Assembly: GCF_000716715.1 (NCBI RefSeq)
Contig: NZ_JNYJ01000008.1
Location: forward strand, 246,429-310,428
DNA: 64,000 bases
Direction: 5' to 3'
DNA from: Dactylosporangium aurantiacum
GTDB taxonomy: Bacteria; Actinomycetota; Actinomycetes; Mycobacteriales; Micromonosporaceae
Shown here: positions 8,270 to 16,544 of the stretch, one piece after another
Numbering within the stretch: the first letter of the stretch is position 1
Layout: each line of letters opens with the position of its first letter
Translations under genes and position numbers: made by a program
The notes under the pieces: model-generated
The model's input: the letters and a program-made list of their open reading frames with translations, nothing else
What the model was told of the DNA's origin: nothing
Databases searched by the model: none

Positions 8270-9160
8270 ATGCGGGCACGGATGACGGCGGTGCTGGCCC
8301 TGCTGCTGGTGACGGCGGCCGGCTGTGCGCAGACCCCCAAGGGCGTGGACAAGGACCTCGTCGACGACTGGGCGATGATGGCCGCGGCGAAGGTGCCGGA
8401 GCCGAAGCCCGGCGACTGCTGGACGACGCAGTCCAGCCAGATCCGCGACATCGCCGCCACGCCGGTCTCGGTGGTGCAGACGGCGTGCGAGATGTCCCAC
8501 GTCACCGAGACCGCGTACGTCGGGCAGTTCACCGGGTCGCTCGCCGACGCGGACCGCGCCCCGTCCGCCGACGCGATGGCCGAGACGTACCAGGACTGCG
8601 ACAAGCAGGTCACCACGTTCCTCGGCGGGGCATGGCAGGACTCGCGGCTGCGGATGGTCGTGTACCCGCCGACGACCACCCAGTGGCGCGGCGGCGCCCG
8701 GTTCTACCGCTGCGACGTGGCGGCGCTGCGCACCGAACGCGGCATCCTCGACCCGCGCACGCAGACGCTCAAGGGCGCCCTGCAGTCCGGCGGCGAGCTG
8801 ATGCTCGGCTGCGGCACGCAGGTCGAGATCGGCGGCAACTGGACCGACGTGGACCCGGCGGCGTGCACCGCCCCGCACGACACCGAGTTCGTCGGTGTCG
8901 TGACGGCGGCCAGCAGCGTCTACCCGACGGACGCGAAGGCCCGCTCGACGGCGTGGGGCGACCGGTGCCTGAACAAGATCCGCTCGTACACGTCGATGCC
9001 GGACAGCGCCCTGGCCAAGGCGAAGGCCGGGTACGGCTACTGGCAGATCGCCCTGAGCCAGGACGAGTGGAAGGCCGGCAACCACAGCGCCCGCTGCTAC
9101 GTCACGCTGCCGAAGAAGATCACCCGGTCGCTGAAGGGCGCCGGCAACATCACCATCTGA
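8270..9160 (+). CDS. Septum-formation-domain lipoprotein
   Basis: A 296-residue exported protein. Its N-terminus (ATGs at 8270 and 8282) ends in the lipobox-like LLVTAAGC, so it is probably acylated and tethered outside the membrane. The mature part contains two copies of the Septum_form pattern: GDCWTTQ ... QTACEMSHVTETAYVGQF, and LGCGTQVEIG ... AACTAPHDTEFVGVV. Each has conserved cysteines (likely disulfides) and the (S/P)HxxE motif, and each is followed by a helical segment with C..(K/I) spacing (YQDCDKQVTTFLGG; GDRCLNKIRSYTS). It directly follows a decayed paralogue, so the pair arose by tandem duplication. The precise role of this domain family is not established. Confidence 0.8.
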   Translation: MRARMTAVLALLLVTAAGCAQTPKGVDKDLVDDWAMMAAAKVPEPKPGDCWTTQSSQIRDIAATPVSVVQTACEMSHVTETAYVGQFTGSLADADRAPSADAMAETYQDCDKQVTTFLGGAWQDSRLRMVVYPPTTTQWRGGARFYRCDVAALRTERGILDPRTQTLKGALQSGGELMLGCGTQVEIGGNWTDVDPAACTAPHDTEFVGVVTAASSVYPTDAKARSTAWGDRCLNKIRSYTSMPDSALAKAKAGYGYWQIALSQDEWKAGNHSARCYVTLPKKITRSLKGAGNITI

Positions 9161-9166
9161 GCGCCC

Positions 9167-9196
9167 GGCCGGCGGCGCGGACGAGCGTCGCCGGCC
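9167..9196 (+). terminator. GC-rich hairpin after the septum-like lipoprotein gene
   Basis: GGCCGGCG (9167-9174) pairs with CGCCGGCC (9189-9196) across a 14-base loop, six bases after the stop codon. There is no U-tract, as is usual in actinobacteria, so this is a moderate-confidence call. Confidence 0.45.
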
Positions 9197-9254
9197 GCCC
9201 ACCGGCGGGTGGCTGCCGTCCGGCGGCACCGGCCGATACGTCAAACTGATCAGC

Positions 9255-10268
9255 ATGGCGACCGGCCGGGTGACCCTGCTCGACGTCGCGCACCGCGCCG
9301 GTGTGTCCCGCACGACCGCCTCGTTCGTGCTGACCGGCCGCCGGGACATGCGCATCTCCGCCGACGCCCAGCAGCGGGTGCTGCGCGCCGCCCGCGAGTT
9401 GGACTACCGGCCCAACCTGACCGCGCGCGGCCTGCGGACCCGGGTCACCCAGACGATCGGCCTGGTGTCGGACACGACCGCCGGCGACGCCTTCGCCGGT
9501 GAGATCATCCGCGGCGGCACCGCGGCCGCGCTGACCCGCCAGCACCTGCTGTTCATCGGTGAGACCGAGGGCGACCCGGCCACGCAGCAGCGCCTGATCC
9601 GGGACATGCTCGACCGCGGCGTCGACGGGTTTCTCTATGCCGCCGCGCACACCCGGCGGATCCAGGTCCCGGCCGCGCTGCGCGGCCACCCGGTGGTGCT
9701 GGTCAACTGCGTGACCGACGAGGCCGGCGCGACCAGCGTCGTGCCGGACGAGCTGGCCGCGGGCCGGGCCGCCGCGGCGGCGCTGCTGGCCGCCGGCCAC
9801 CGCGACGGCATCCACGTCGTCGGGGAGTCCGCGCCGCACGGGTACGCCGCCCGGCACCGCCGCACCGGCGTCGAGGAGACCCTGGCCGCCGCCGGCACCC
9901 GCGTCGCCGGCACGATCGAGTCGGCGTGGTGGCCGGAGCCCGCGTACGAGGCGGTGCACCGGTTCCTCGCCGCCGGCGGCCGCGCCACGGCGCTGATCTG
10001 CCTCAACGACCGCCTCGCGATGGGTGCCTACCAGGCCGCGGCGGAGGCGGGGCTGCGCGTCCCGCGGGACCTGTCCGTGGTCGCGTTCGACGACTCGGGC
10101 CTGGCGTCGTGGCTGCGGCCGCAGCTGACGTCGCTGGCGTTGCCGCACGTCGAGCTGGGCCGCCGCGCGGTCGAGCTGCTGCTGGACCCGGACCGGCCGG
10201 CGGGCGCGCACCTGGTCGACATGCCGCTGCGCGCCCGGGCGTCGATCGCCCCACCGCCCGGCACGTGA
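9255..10268 (+). CDS. LacI-family transcriptional regulator
   Basis: A 337-residue regulator. The N-terminal DNA-binding headpiece is clear: VTLLDVAHRAGVSRTTASFVLTGRR, then ISADAQQRVLRAARELDYRPNLTARGLRT, including the hinge helix. The periplasmic-binding-protein-like ligand domain follows (TIGLVSDTTAGDAFAGEIIRG ... VDGFLYAAAHTRR ... LICLNDRLAMGAYQAAAEAGLRVPRDLSVVAFDD ... TSLALPHVELGRRAVELLL). The ligand is probably a sugar or nucleoside, as in the family, but no transport or catabolic operon is adjacent, so the regulon is unknown. The 5' flank has an AT-richer stretch (ACGTCAAACTGATCAGC, 9238-9254) that may hold its promoter or operator. Confidence 0.93.
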   Translation: MATGRVTLLDVAHRAGVSRTTASFVLTGRRDMRISADAQQRVLRAARELDYRPNLTARGLRTRVTQTIGLVSDTTAGDAFAGEIIRGGTAAALTRQHLLFIGETEGDPATQQRLIRDMLDRGVDGFLYAAAHTRRIQVPAALRGHPVVLVNCVTDEAGATSVVPDELAAGRAAAAALLAAGHRDGIHVVGESAPHGYAARHRRTGVEETLAAAGTRVAGTIESAWWPEPAYEAVHRFLAAGGRATALICLNDRLAMGAYQAAAEAGLRVPRDLSVVAFDDSGLASWLRPQLTSLALPHVELGRRAVELLLDPDRPAGAHLVDMPLRARASIAPPPGT

Positions 10269-10353
10269 GCCCGCCGGCCGCGCCGGCGCGCCGACGGGTC
10301 CGCGCGCGGACGGGTGTCCACGCACGGGCCGACACCGCCGGGCCGGTGGCCGG

Positions 10354-11448
10354 TCAGCGGGGCACGGCGGCGGGCTGGGCGGCGCCCGCGGTCACGTCAC
10401 CGGTGGTGCCGGCGGTGAGGGCGCGGGACAGTGCCAGCGCCGCGGCGCGGCCGGCGCGGTTGGCGCCGACGGTGCTGGCGGACGGGCCGTACCCGATCAG
10501 GTGGACGAGGGGCTCGCGCACGGTGGCGGTGCCGTCGAGGCGGATGCCGCCGCCCGGCTCGCGCAGGCGCAGCGGCGCGAGGTGGGTGAGCGCGGCCCGG
10601 AAGCCGGTGGCCCAGATGATCGCGTCGGCGGGTTCGACGGTGCCGTCCCACACGGCGCCGGCCGGGACGAGCCGGTCGAACATGGGGCGGCGGTCCAGGG
10701 CGCCCTTGGCGAGCGCCGCGCGGACGAGGCTGGTGTAGCCGAGGCCGGTGACGCTGACGACGCTGCGCGGGGGCAGGCCGGCGGTGACGCGTTCGGTGAC
10801 CCGGGCGATGACGGCGCGGCCGTGGTCCTCGGTGAACTCGCCGTCATGGAAGACCGGCGGGCGGCGGGTCACCCAGCGGGTCGACGCGGCGACGCCGGCC
10901 AGCTCCGACAGCACGTGCACGGCCGAGTTGCCGCCGCCGACGACGATGACGCGCAGCCCGGCGAAGTCGTCCGGGCCGCGGTACGCGGCGTAGTGCAGCT
11001 GCCGTCCGGCGAAGTCCGCGGCGCCCGGGTACACCGGGATGTAGGGCCTGGTCCAGGTGCCGGTCGCGTTGATGACCGCCCGCGCCCGCCAGACCCCGTC
11101 GTCGGTGTCGAGGACGAACCCGGGATGCCCGCGGCGCACGGCGTGGACCCGCACGGGCCGGCGGACCGGCAGGGCGAAGCGCTGCTCGTACCGTGCGAAA
11201 TAGGACGGCACGACCGTCGCGGCGCGGCCTGACGCGGGCGGCTCGAACGGCATCCCGGGCAGGTCGAAGATGCGGTGCAGGTCCGTCACGCCCAGCGACG
11301 GCGCCCGGTGCCGCCAGGCGCCGCCGGGGGCGTCGTCGGCGTCGAGGACCACGAAGTCGAGGCCGAGCCGGCGCAGGTGGTAGGCGGCCGACAGGCCCGC
11401 CTGCCCGGCGCCGATCACCACGATGCCCACACCGGAGTCCGCGTCCAC
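10354..11448 (-). CDS. Flavin-dependent monooxygenase / FAD-NAD(P) oxidoreductase
   Basis: A 364-residue enzyme from a GTG at 11448 (GTG 11430 is an alternative). The FAD-binding Rossmann motif is IVVIGAGQAGLSAAYHL at about residue 10. The second, NADPH-binding motif is VIVVGGGNSAVHVLSEL near residue 165. ATGTW/ATGFR-type segments (VINATGTWTRPYIP; AIIWATGFRAALTHL) are those of class B flavoprotein (YUCCA/CzcO-like) monooxygenases. Such proteins oxidise small amines, sulfides or ketones, or act as putative cation-efflux-associated flavoproteins (CzcO). The substrate here cannot be inferred. It is convergent with the LacI gene. Confidence 0.88.
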   Translation of the reverse strand: MDADSGVGIVVIGAGQAGLSAAYHLRRLGLDFVVLDADDAPGGAWRHRAPSLGVTDLHRIFDLPGMPFEPPASGRAATVVPSYFARYEQRFALPVRRPVRVHAVRRGHPGFVLDTDDGVWRARAVINATGTWTRPYIPVYPGAADFAGRQLHYAAYRGPDDFAGLRVIVVGGGNSAVHVLSELAGVAASTRWVTRRPPVFHDGEFTEDHGRAVIARVTERVTAGLPPRSVVSVTGLGYTSLVRAALAKGALDRRPMFDRLVPAGAVWDGTVEPADAIIWATGFRAALTHLAPLRLREPGGGIRLDGTATVREPLVHLIGYGPSASTVGANRAGRAAALALSRALTAGTTGDVTAGAAQPAAVPR

Positions 11449-11505
11449 GACGGGGGAAACCCCACCGTGGACGCGGATCTTCCCGCGGGTGAGCGAGCTA
11501 ACGGG

Positions 11506-13467
11506 TCACTTGGCCTTGCCCTTGGTGAGGCCCCACGCGGTGGTGTTCAGGGTGTCCTCGATGCCGGCGAGGCCCTCGTCGGGGAAGAACTCGTCGTCGC
11601 CGAAGTCGTAGTCGACGTCGTCGGCGGTGCCACCGACGTTGTCCGGCCCGACCCCGAAGAGGCCGGGGAAGGCACCGCCGGCGTCCATGAGGTTCGGGGT
11701 GTCGTTGAGCGGGTCGGTGTGGAAGTTGCCGTACAGGTGGCCGCCCTCGTGGGAGATGACGTTGGCCAGCGCCCGGCCGACAAACTTGATCTTGTCGCTG
11801 GCCGGGGTGATGTACGTGTTGAGCGACGCCGCGCCGCTCGGGTCGCTGAGCACGTCGAGCAGGACGATCGCGCTGTCCTCGGTGGCGTAGTTGCCCGGGT
11901 CGATGAACTGGGCGATGCCGATCGTGTCGATGCCCGACTCGGCGATCGTGCCGCCGACGACGATGCGGTGCACGTTCGGCTGGCCGAACGGGTCGGCGTG
12001 GTCGCGGCTGTTGAGGATCCGCAGCCCGACGCGCGGGTTGGTGCCGCGCTCCTTCAGGTCGTTGAGGAGGTTCTCCTTGACCCCGGCGATGACCTCGTTG
12101 ATCACCTTGTTCTCGTCGGCGGCGGTCAGGCCCCACTTGCCGAGGAACCCGGCGAGCGGCGACAGGGTGCGCACCCCGGGGCCGCCGAAGATCGCGGTGT
12201 TGATCCGGGCGCCGTCGAAGTCGAGGTACAGGGTCTGCACGGTGCCGTTGTCCTGCGCCTCGGGGCCGGGACGGTACGCCTCGACGGTGATGTCGTACAG
12301 GCCCGCGGCGCCGCCCACCTCGACGGTGAACCGGCCGCTGGTCGCGGCGACCTGCGACACGACCGCGTTGCCGCCGCCGGGCAGCGGCGAGGACGGCGCG
12401 TAGATGAAGCTCGCGTCCTGCTCGGAGCCGAACACGACCCGCCCGGACGGGTCGCGGACGGTGAGCCGGGTGCCGACGCCGGTCACCGACGCGCCGAGGA
12501 CGTCCCCGGCGAGCAGGTCCACGGCGTAGAAGTCGCGGTCGGGGAAGGACAGGGTGGCGTTGAGCAGGTACGGGCCCTCGCTGCCGGAGCCGAGGCCGCT
12601 GCCGGAGTCGAACGGGTCGGCGGGGAACACGGTGCCGGTGCCGAACCCGGAGATCAGCAGGTAGTAGGTGCCGGACGTGGTGAACGTGAAGTCGAGCAGG
12701 CTGTCCAGGCCCGGCCCGCCGTCGTCGTCGGTGCCGACGAGGACGCCGGTCGCGTCGTACAGGCCGATGACGGTGTCCAGCGGCCCGCTCGGCGTGTCGG
12801 TGCCGGCGATCAGCTGCTGGCCCGCGCTCGCGGTGATCTTGATGAAGTCGAAGTCGCCGGTGTCGTCGCCGGCGCTGCCGTGCGGCCCGTCACCGATCTC
12901 GCCGCTGGTGGCGACGCCCTTGCGGCCGGCGCCGAGCAGCACGTCGGAGGCGATCGGGATGGCGCCGTTGTCCTCCGCGGGCGCGGCGACCGTCGAGGTG
13001 CTCACCGTCTCCGGGGACAGCTGCCCCAGCACGCGCGCCCGGTTGTTGAGCTTCTTGCCGGTGCCGAAGCCCTTGACCAGCTCGGCGGTGGCGTGGCTGT
13101 CGTTGGAGCCGAACGTGCCGCGCGGCTCGGCCTCGTCGTGCAGCAGCGGCGAGGTCGCCGCCGCCGTCAGCGAGTGCTTCTTCAGGTCGGCCCGGGCGGC
13201 CGCCTGGGTCTTGGCCACCTCGGACCAGTAGTACTTGTCGACCTTGCTCTGGTCCCGCAGCAGCGCGGTGTACGGGTTGACGGCGTGCTGCGGCGCCTTC
13301 AGCGTCGACTGCTGCTTCGGTACGACCTGGATGCCGGCGGCGAGCTGGCGTTTGATGCCGTCGCTGAGCTCCTTGGACGGTGCCGCCGCGGCGGGGCTCT
13401 GTGGCAACGCCACCAGAGCCGCCCCGACCAATCCGGCGACAGCGAAACTCGCGAGCCTTTTCCTCAC
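11506..13467 (-). CDS. Secreted metzincin-like metalloprotease with pre-peptidase domains
   Basis: A 653-residue exported protein. I chose the GTG at 13467 because GGGGAGG lies just upstream and the frame then opens with a textbook signal peptide (RKRLASFAVAGLVGAALVAL ... AAAA). After a Lys/Gln-rich propeptide-like region come two beta-sandwich segments of the bacterial pre-peptidase C-terminal type (DFDFIKITASAGQQLIAGTD ... LYDATGVLVGTDDDGG; DRDFYAVDLLAGDVLGASVTG). The C-terminal domain carries ISHEGGHLYGNFH, an exact HExxHxxGxxH zinc-binding motif, and 12 residues later NLMDAGG, a plausible Met-turn. Those two features define metzincins. It is probably a zinc endopeptidase acting outside the cell; the substrate is unknown. 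No cognate inhibitor is adjacent. Confidence 0.8.
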   Translation of the reverse strand: MRKRLASFAVAGLVGAALVALPQSPAAAAPSKELSDGIKRQLAAGIQVVPKQQSTLKAPQHAVNPYTALLRDQSKVDKYYWSEVAKTQAAARADLKKHSLTAAATSPLLHDEAEPRGTFGSNDSHATAELVKGFGTGKKLNNRARVLGQLSPETVSTSTVAAPAEDNGAIPIASDVLLGAGRKGVATSGEIGDGPHGSAGDDTGDFDFIKITASAGQQLIAGTDTPSGPLDTVIGLYDATGVLVGTDDDGGPGLDSLLDFTFTTSGTYYLLISGFGTGTVFPADPFDSGSGLGSGSEGPYLLNATLSFPDRDFYAVDLLAGDVLGASVTGVGTRLTVRDPSGRVVFGSEQDASFIYAPSSPLPGGGNAVVSQVAATSGRFTVEVGGAAGLYDITVEAYRPGPEAQDNGTVQTLYLDFDGARINTAIFGGPGVRTLSPLAGFLGKWGLTAADENKVINEVIAGVKENLLNDLKERGTNPRVGLRILNSRDHADPFGQPNVHRIVVGGTIAESGIDTIGIAQFIDPGNYATEDSAIVLLDVLSDPSGAASLNTYITPASDKIKFVGRALANVISHEGGHLYGNFHTDPLNDTPNLMDAGGAFPGLFGVGPDNVGGTADDVDYDFGDDEFFPDEGLAGIEDTLNTTAWGLTKGKAK

Positions 13468-13537
13468 GTGGCCTCCCCATTGAGTCAGGCGTTTCGTGCA
13501 CGCTATGGCCTGCAAGGTCGTCTACACCAGGTCTGAT

Positions 13538-13563
13538 GTCTGTCAATACAAGATTTAACAGAC
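13538..13563. promoter_or_regulatory. Inverted repeat in the AT-richer divergent promoter region
   Basis: GTCTGT (13538-13543) and ACAGAC (13558-13563) flank a 14-base AT-rich spacer, between the protease gene (start 13467, minus) and the kinase-fold gene (start 13631, plus). It could be an operator for either divergent gene. No regulator is adjacent to support an assignment. Confidence 0.35.
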
Positions 13564-13630
13564 TGAACGATCAACGCCTATGTGAATCGACCGCGCCGCG
13601 GCACCCGCCGGGCTCACCTAGAGTGTCGGT

Positions 13631-14635
13631 GTGCCGAACGCCGCCAGCCCCACGCAACGCACGTTCACCGCCGCCGGCCTGACCGCCCTGCTGCGCGAGC
13701 GGTCCGGGCTCACCGCCGTCCACTGTGGACCGCTGAGCGGGGGCACGTTCGCCGCGGTCTGGCGGGCGACCCTGGACGACGGCCGCGACGTCGTGGTGAA
13801 GGTGGGGCCGCCGGCCGGGGTGCCGCTGCTGCGGTACGAACGCGGCGTCATCGCGGCCGAGGCGCGCTACTACCGCACGGTCGCCGCCGCGACGCCCCTG
13901 GTGCCGGTCCCGCCGGTGCTGCACGCCGACGACGACGTGGTGGTCGTCGGGCTGCTGCCCGGCCGGCCGCTGACCGAGCTGACCGGTCCCGGCCACGAGG
14001 ACGCCGCCGCCGCGGTCCGCGAGCAGCTCGGCGTGGCGCTGCGGCACCTGCACACGGCGACCGCCGGGCAGTGCGGGCACTTCGGGTACAGCGGCGACGG
14101 CCGGGCGTCGGGGCCGACCTGGCGGGCCGCGTTCACCGCGATGACCGCCGACCTGCTCGCCGACGCCGACGACTGGGGCGTGCCGCTGCCGGTCCCCGCC
14201 GGCGAGGTGCTCGCCACGATCGACCGGCACGCCGACGCCCTCGACGAGGTGGAGCGCCCGGCGCTGGTGCACTTCGACCTGTGGGACGGCAACGTGCTGT
14301 GCGAGGGCGGCCGCCTCACCGGCCTCGTCGACGGCGAGCGGTACTTCTGGGGCGACCCGCTCTACGACTTCGTCTCCCCCGCCATCGGCCGGCGCATGGA
14401 GGAGCTGCCGGACCACCCGGTGCTGCGCGGCTACCACGGCCGGCCCGGCCCGCACGGGTTCACCGGCACGCAGCGCCGCCGGCTGATGCTGTACCGGCTG
14501 CAGCTGGCGATCCTGATGCTCGCCGAGATGCCCAGCCGCGGCATCGTCGGCGACGAGGCCCGGCAGCGCCACGACTGGCTCGTCCCGCTGCTGCTCGCCG
14601 ACCACCGGGATCTGGGCCGGTCCGCCACGATGTGA
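13631..14635 (+). CDS. Fructosamine/aminoglycoside kinase-fold protein (APH family)
   Basis: A 334-residue soluble protein from a GTG at 13631. It shows the APH/choline-kinase fold: a nucleotide-binding N-lobe (VHCGPLSGGTFAAVWRATL, DVVVKVGPP with the conserved Lys), a linker (VVVVGLLPGRPLTEL), the Brenner loop ALVHFDLWDGNVL with catalytic Asp and Asn, and the metal-binding LVDGERYFWGDPLYDF. The HFDLWDGNVL/VDGExxFWGDP combination is typical of actinobacterial 'fructosamine kinase family' or small-molecule phosphotransferases. It probably phosphorylates an amine or sugar; the substrate is unknown, and a drug-resistance role should not be assumed. The stop codon lies inside a short direct repeat. 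Confidence 0.82.
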   Translation: MPNAASPTQRTFTAAGLTALLRERSGLTAVHCGPLSGGTFAAVWRATLDDGRDVVVKVGPPAGVPLLRYERGVIAAEARYYRTVAAATPLVPVPPVLHADDDVVVVGLLPGRPLTELTGPGHEDAAAAVREQLGVALRHLHTATAGQCGHFGYSGDGRASGPTWRAAFTAMTADLLADADDWGVPLPVPAGEVLATIDRHADALDEVERPALVHFDLWDGNVLCEGGRLTGLVDGERYFWGDPLYDFVSPAIGRRMEELPDHPVLRGYHGRPGPHGFTGTQRRRLMLYRLQLAILMLAEMPSRGIVGDEARQRHDWLVPLLLADHRDLGRSATM

Positions 14636-14659
14636 TGTGCGTGTCCGCCACGATGTGAT
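14621..14659. repeat. 16-bp direct repeat across the kinase stop codon
   Basis: TCCGCCACGATGTGAT occurs at 14621-14636 and again at 14644-14659 (23-base period). The first copy encodes the last residues (SATM) and TGA; the second lies in the leader of the PAS protein gene. It is a local duplication, and may put a promoter-like AT-rich step (GATATAG) in the leader. Confidence 0.7.
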
Positions 14660-14690
14660 ATAGAGGTTGTTACATACCGTAAGGATGTCG

Positions 14691-16454
14691 ATGGGCAGAC
14701 GGCAGATCCTGAGCACCGCGGTGTACGGGGCGCTGATCGCGGCGCTCGGTGCCGTCGTGTTCGCCGCGCCCCGCCTCGACGCCGTGGCCTGGGCCGGGAT
14801 CGGCCTGTGCGCCGCCGCCGCGATCGGCCTGGGCATCCGGCGGGTCCGGCCGCGGCGCCCCGCACCGTGGTGGGCCCTGGCCGCCGCGATCGTGGCGATG
14901 ACGGCCGGCGACGTCCTGTACGGGCTGACCGACGCCGGCACCGACCCGCCGGCCCTGGCCGACGTGTGCTACCTGGCGATGTTCCCGTGCGTGGCGGCGG
15001 CGCTCATCGGCCTGACCCGCGCCTCGTCCACCCTGGACGGCCGCACCGGCCTGCTGGACCTGCTCGCCGTCGGCGGCGCCGCGCTGCTCGCCGCGTGGGT
15101 GTTCATCGTCGGCCCGCGCCTCGACGGCGCGGTGAGCGCGACCGGGTGGTCGGTCCAGGCCGCCTACACCCTCGGTGACGTGATCGTCCTCGTGGTCACC
15201 GTCCGGCTGGTCCGGGCGGCGCCCCGCAACCCGTCCGCGGTGCTGCTGGCGGCCGGCGCCGCCGGGATGCTCGTCGCCGACGTGGCCTACGGCGCCGCCG
15301 AGGCGCGCGGCGGGCTCACCCCCGGCGGCCCCGCCGACCTCGGCTACCTCCTGCTGTACGGGGCGTGGGGCGCGGCGGCGCTGCTGCCGTCGATGGCGGC
15401 GCTGACCGACCCGGCGGCGCCCCAGCCCGGCGACGCGCCGGTGCGCGGGCTGGGCATGGTGCCGCTGTTCACCGCGGTCGCGGTCGCGCCCGTCGTGCTG
15501 CTCGCCCAGGCGATGACCGGCCCCGTCCACGACGGCCCGGTGATCGCCGTCGCGTTCGGCATCAGCCTCGCGCTGCTGGTCACCCGGCTCAGCGACGCCG
15601 TCGGGCGGCACGCCGAGGCGCTGCGCCGCGAGCGGACCCTGCGCCACGCCGGCACCGTCCTGGTCAGCGTCACCGACGCCCGGACGGTCGCCGTCGCCGT
15701 GCGCACCGCCGTGCGGGAGCTGCTGCCCGCCGACACCCCGCACGTCATCGTGGTCGACTCCAGCCTCACCGACCTGCTGCCGCTCAACGAGCTGTCCACG
15801 CCGCGGATCGTGCCCGTGCACCAGGTGCCGCCGCTGTGGCGGGAACGCCTCGGCGAGTTCGGGTACGCCCTGGTCTGCCCCCTGGACGCGGCGGTGCTCT
15901 ACCTCGCCGCCGAACGCCGCGACCTGCGCACCGTCCAGGACGCGGTCACGGTCCTGGCCGGGCAGGCCGCGCTCGCGCTGGCCCGCATCGCGCTCACCGA
16001 GGCCGCCAGCCGCCGCGACAGCGACAACTACCTGCGGGCCGTCGCCGAGCACACCAACGACGTCGTGCTCGTCCTCGACGACGACGAGCGCATCCGGTAC
16101 ACCAGCCCGTCGGTCACCGACCTGCTCGGGATCTGGCCGACGCCCTTCGCGACGCTGCGCGAGATCGTCTCCCCCGCCGACCGCGACCAGGTCGACGCGA
16201 CCCTCGGCGTGGCCCTCACCGGCGGCCGCGACGGCACCCGCGACACGTGGAGCCTGCGCCGCCCCGACGGCACCCGGGTCCTCGTCGAGGTGAGCTTCCG
16301 CGACCTGCGCGACGACCGCCTCGTGCGGGGCATGGTCATCACCATGCGCGACGTCACCGAGCAGCGCCGCCACGAGCTCCACCTGCTGCGCCGCCACTGG
16401 GAGGACACCCCTGGCGCGGCGAACCGGGACAATTCAGCGCGCAAGTACCACTGA
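14691..16454 (+). CDS. Membrane sensor with GAF-like and PAS domains, probably truncated diguanylate-cyclase-type protein
   Basis: A 587-residue protein. I prefer the ATG at 14691 (TAAGGA five bases upstream) to 14685. It has about nine hydrophobic segments in residues 1-300 and then a short coiled region (RHAEALRRERTLRHAGTVLV). A weak GAF-like region (VAVRTAVRELLPADTPHVIVV ... FGYALVCPL) is followed by a PAS domain with PAC-type ending (DNYLRAVAEHTNDVVLVLDDDERIRYTSPSVTDLLGI ... VRGMVITMRDVTEQRRHELHLL). The architecture is that of actinobacterial GGDEF/EAL proteins. It stops after EDTPGAANRDNSARKYH, which resembles the HDxLTGLANR opening of a GGDEF domain, and no GGDEF or EAL sequence follows. 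It may now act only as a sensor, or be a remnant. Confidence 0.75.
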   Translation: MGRRQILSTAVYGALIAALGAVVFAAPRLDAVAWAGIGLCAAAAIGLGIRRVRPRRPAPWWALAAAIVAMTAGDVLYGLTDAGTDPPALADVCYLAMFPCVAAALIGLTRASSTLDGRTGLLDLLAVGGAALLAAWVFIVGPRLDGAVSATGWSVQAAYTLGDVIVLVVTVRLVRAAPRNPSAVLLAAGAAGMLVADVAYGAAEARGGLTPGGPADLGYLLLYGAWGAAALLPSMAALTDPAAPQPGDAPVRGLGMVPLFTAVAVAPVVLLAQAMTGPVHDGPVIAVAFGISLALLVTRLSDAVGRHAEALRRERTLRHAGTVLVSVTDARTVAVAVRTAVRELLPADTPHVIVVDSSLTDLLPLNELSTPRIVPVHQVPPLWRERLGEFGYALVCPLDAAVLYLAAERRDLRTVQDAVTVLAGQAALALARIALTEAASRRDSDNYLRAVAEHTNDVVLVLDDDERIRYTSPSVTDLLGIWPTPFATLREIVSPADRDQVDATLGVALTGGRDGTRDTWSLRRPDGTRVLVEVSFRDLRDDRLVRGMVITMRDVTEQRRHELHLLRRHWEDTPGAANRDNSARKYH

Positions 16455-16544
16455 GCGCGGTCTTCGGCTGCGGCTTCCGGCGGGGCTGAGAGGTGTCACA
16501 GGATCGTCTTGGTCGGTCGATGGCACTGCGTGCCATGCTGAAGC

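Noticed and set aside
9255..10268. LacI gene as the regulator of the 30611 palindrome
   Set aside because: It is 20 kb away with no matching dyad upstream of itself that I can see, so the link is not claimed.
11275..13536. Open frame of about 750 codons on the plus strand
   Set aside because: Antisense to the metzincin-like protease gene, which has a signal peptide, ribosome site and zinc motif.
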